Made by a program: the position numbers and the translations under genes. A DNA stretch of 64,000 bases from Hydractinia symbiolongicarpus (taxonomy: Eukaryota; Cnidaria; Hydrozoa; Anthoathecata; Hydractiniidae), in the NCBI RefSeq assembly GCF_029227915.1, contig NC_079887.1, positions 27,093,650 through 27,157,649 of the forward strand. Reading direction: 5' to 3'. Positions 61,899 through 64,000 of this stretch are shown piece by piece. The stretch's first letter is position 1, and every line of letters begins with the position of its first letter. Under the pieces are notes generated by a model. It was given only the letters and a program-made list of their open reading frames with translations, did no database searches and was not told the DNA's origin.

Positions 61899-64000
61899 GT
61901 ATAGTCAAAAGTATACAAAGAAAGTACCCAGGGATTAAACTCATTTCCAGAACGATTTTTTAAATTATTTTTTCACCACTACAACGCATAAGACTTGTAG
62001 TTTTTAAAAATGATTTCATTTTTGATGAGACGCTGAATAAAAGAAGTTTAATCGCCGGCAAACGAAAACCCGCGATTTCCCGTAAATCCCGCGCTTGGCC
62101 CGTATAGTCAAAAGTATACAAAGAAAGTACCCAGGGAGTAAACTCATTTCCCGAACGATTTTTTATATTATTTTTTTACCACTAAACGCATGGGACTTGT
62201 AGTTTTCAAAAATATTTTCATATTTGATGGGACGCTGAATAAAAGAAGTTTAATCGCCGGCAAACGAAAATCCGCGATTTCCCGTAAATCCCGGACTCGG
62301 CCCATATAGTCAAAAGTATACAAAGAAAGTACCCAGGGAGTAAACTCATTTCCCGAACGATTTTTTAAATTATTTTTTCACCACTAAAACGCATGAGACT
62401 TGTAGTTTTTAAAAATGTTTTCATTTTTGATGAGACGCTGAAAAAAAGAAGTTTAATCGCCAGCAAACGAAAACCCGCGATTTCCCGTAAATCCCGGCTT
62501 GGCCCGTATAGTCAAAAGTATACAAAGAAAGTACCCAGGGAGTAAACTCATTTCCCGAACGATTTTTTAAATTATTATTTCACCACTAAAACGCATGAGA
62601 CTTGTAGTTTTTAAAAATGTTTTCATTTTTGATGAGACGCTGAATAAAAGAAGTTTAATCGCCGGCAAACGAAAACCTGCGATTTCCCTAAATCCCAGAC
62701 TCGGCCCGTATAGTCAAAAGTATACAAATAAAGTACCAAGGGAGTAAACTCATTTCCAGAACGATTTTTTATATTATTTTTTTACCACTAAACGCATGAG
62801 ACTTGTAGTTTTCAAAAATGTTTTCATTTTTGATGAGACGCTGAATAAAAGCAGTTTATTCGCCGGCAAACGAAAACCTGCGATTTCCCTAAATCCGGAC
62901 TCGGCCCGTATAGTCAAAAGTATACAAAGAAAGTACCCAGGGAGTAAACTCATTTCCAGAACGATTTTTTAAATTATATTTTCACCACTAAAACGCATGA
63001 GACTTGTAGTTTTTAAAAATGTTTTCATTTTTGTTGAGACGCTGAATAAAAGAAGTTTAATCGCCGGCAAACGAAAACCCGCGATTTCCCGTAAATCCCG
63101 GACTCGGCCCGTATAGTCAAAAGTATACAAAGAAAGTACCCAGGGATTAAACTCATTTCCAGAACGATTTTTTAAATTATTTTTTCACCACTACAACGCA
63201 TAAGACTTGTAGTTTTTAAAAATGATTTCATTTTTGATGAGACGCTGAATAAAAGAAGTTTAATCGCCGGCAAACGAAAACCCGCGATTTCCCGTAAATC
63301 CCGCGCTTGGCCCGTATAGTCAAAAGTATACAAAGAAAGTACCCAGGGAGTAAACTCATTTCCCGAACGATTTTTTATATTATTTTTTTACCACTAAACG
63401 CATGGGACTTGTAGTTTTCAAAAATATTTTCATATTTGATGGGACGCTGAATAAAAGAAGTTTAATCGCCGGCAAACGAAAATCCGCGATTTCCCGTAAA
63501 TCCCGGACTCGGCCCATATAGTCAAAAGTATACAAAGAAAGTACCCAGGGAGTAAACTCATTTCCCGAACGATTTTTTAAATTATTTTTTCACCACTAAA
63601 ACGCATGAGACTTGTAGTTTTCAAAAATGTTTTCATTTTTGATGAGACGCTGAAAAAAAGAAGTTTAATCGCCAGCAAACGAAAACCCGCGATTTCCCGT
63701 AAATCCCGGCTTGGCCCGTATAGTCAAAAGTATACAAAGAAAGTACCCAGGGAGTAAACTCATTTCCCGAACGATTTTTTAAATTATTATTTCACCACTA
63801 AAACGCATGAGACTTGTAGTTTTCAAAAATGTTTTCATTTTTGATGAGACGCTGAATAAAAGCAGTTTAATCGCCGGCAAACGAAAACCTGCGATTTCCC
63901 TAAATCCCAGACTCGGCCCGTATAGTCAAAAGTATACAAATAAAGTACCAAGGGAGTAAACTCATTTCCAGAACGATTTTTTAAATTATTTTTTCACCAC
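61899..64000 (+). repeat. 1212-bp six-monomer tandem higher-order repeat reaching the window edge
   Basis: Units start at GTATAG at 61899 and 63111, 1212 bp apart. The second runs off the window after about 890 bp. Shared variants are AATGATTTC (62013, 63225), GCATGGGACTTG, GGCCCATATAG, CTGAAAAAAAG (62438, 63650), CGCCAGC, and CAAATAAAGTACC. The repeat probably continues beyond 64000. Confidence 0.88.

Larger units (their letters stand above)
3915..64000 (+). repeat. Main 202-bp satellite array (about 297 monomers)
   Basis: Sixty kilobases of one tandem family, all in one orientation, running off the right edge. Landmarks in nearly every monomer are GTATAC followed by AAAGAAAGTACCC, GTAAACTCATTTCC, GCATGAGACTTGTAGTTTT, GAGACGCTGAATAAAAG and TTTAATCGCCGGCAAACG. 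Monomer spacing is 202-203 bp. Recurring subtypes are A (AAGCAG, CCTGCG, CCCTAAATCCC), B (TTATATTTTCACC, TTTTTAAAAATG), C (TATATT, T-run, ACCACTAAACGC, GATGGGACG), D (CTTAATGAAAGAGG) and E (CTGTGAG, GCATCAGAC). A consensus monomer has about 12 CpG and near 40% GC. No host gene, RNA gene or second transposon is seen anywhere in it. Confidence 0.98.

Noticed and set aside
3915-64000. Recurrent 60-100 residue ORFs on both strands (minus-strand MGNEFTPW... and plus-strand MRLVVFKN...)
   Set aside because: They are translations of the satellite itself. A 202-bp monomer shifts frame each repeat, copies gain and lose stops freely, and no start context or conserved protein is evident.
3915-64000. CENP-B box in the monomer
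   Set aside because: I looked for the NTTCGNNNNANNCGGGN pattern on both strands. The closest pieces (AATCGTTCGGGAAAT and TTTCGTTTGCCGGC) lack the required A and spacing.
3915-64000. CRISPR-like array
   Set aside because: There are no constant repeats separated by unique spacers. The whole 202-bp unit repeats, in a eukaryotic context.
3915-64000. Second transposon or host gene hidden in the array
   Set aside because: Reading through by the GTATAC and GACGCTGAATAAAAG landmarks, monomer phase is kept everywhere except the 633-3914 insertion and the 100-bp deletion.

Overview
The window is eukaryotic satellite DNA with one retrotransposon inserted in it, and no host gene is visible. About 300 head-to-tail monomers of roughly 202-203 bp fill 1-632 and 3915-64000. 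All are on the same strand and run off both edges of the window. From the spacing of the shared GTATAC motif (38 to 63932, less the insertion, plus one 100-bp deletion) the mean monomer is about 202.4 bp. An array this uniform and this long suggests a centromeric, pericentromeric or other heterochromatic block of an animal genome.

The only protein-coding sequence is a 5'-truncated non-LTR retrotransposon on the minus strand (633-3914). It carries the tail end of an SGNH-hydrolase (esterase-like) domain, then a TGA, then an intact 950-residue endonuclease/reverse-transcriptase ORF, a short 3' UTR with AATAAA, and an A-rich tail at 633-658. The domain order and motifs place it in the CR1-like part of the Jockey superfamily. 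Relatives with very similar wording (FADDN box, TQYALIR, C-terminal CxCxxC) are common in cnidarians and some other invertebrates. An invertebrate host, possibly cnidarian, is therefore a weak inference. Satellite phase resumes exactly after the insertion, with at most 1-2 bp duplicated.

The satellite is a mosaic of recurring monomer subtypes: A (ends CCTGCGATTTCCCTAAATC, AAGCAG), B (TTATATTTTCACC), C (TATATT then T-run and ACCACTAAACGC), D (CTTAATGAAAGAGG), and E (CTGTGAG, GCATCAGAC). Subtypes are combined into local higher-order repeats of many sizes. Tandem or spaced duplications are seen at 202, 606/609, 809, 1014, 1212/1214, 1418, 2427, 3036, 3241, 6065, 6683 and about 9.7 kb. These are 1, 3, 4, 5, 6, 7, 12, 15, 16, 30, 33 and 48 monomers. 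No single higher-order unit dominates, which fits continuing unequal exchange with nested segmental duplication.

Each monomer contains a 9-bp inverted repeat with a four-T loop and a GTATA/TATAC dyad. Much of the subtype variation lies at CpG sites as C-to-T or G-to-A changes, a pattern expected from deamination of methylated CpG. The many 60-100 residue reading frames in the array are by-products of monomer composition and are not annotated as genes.
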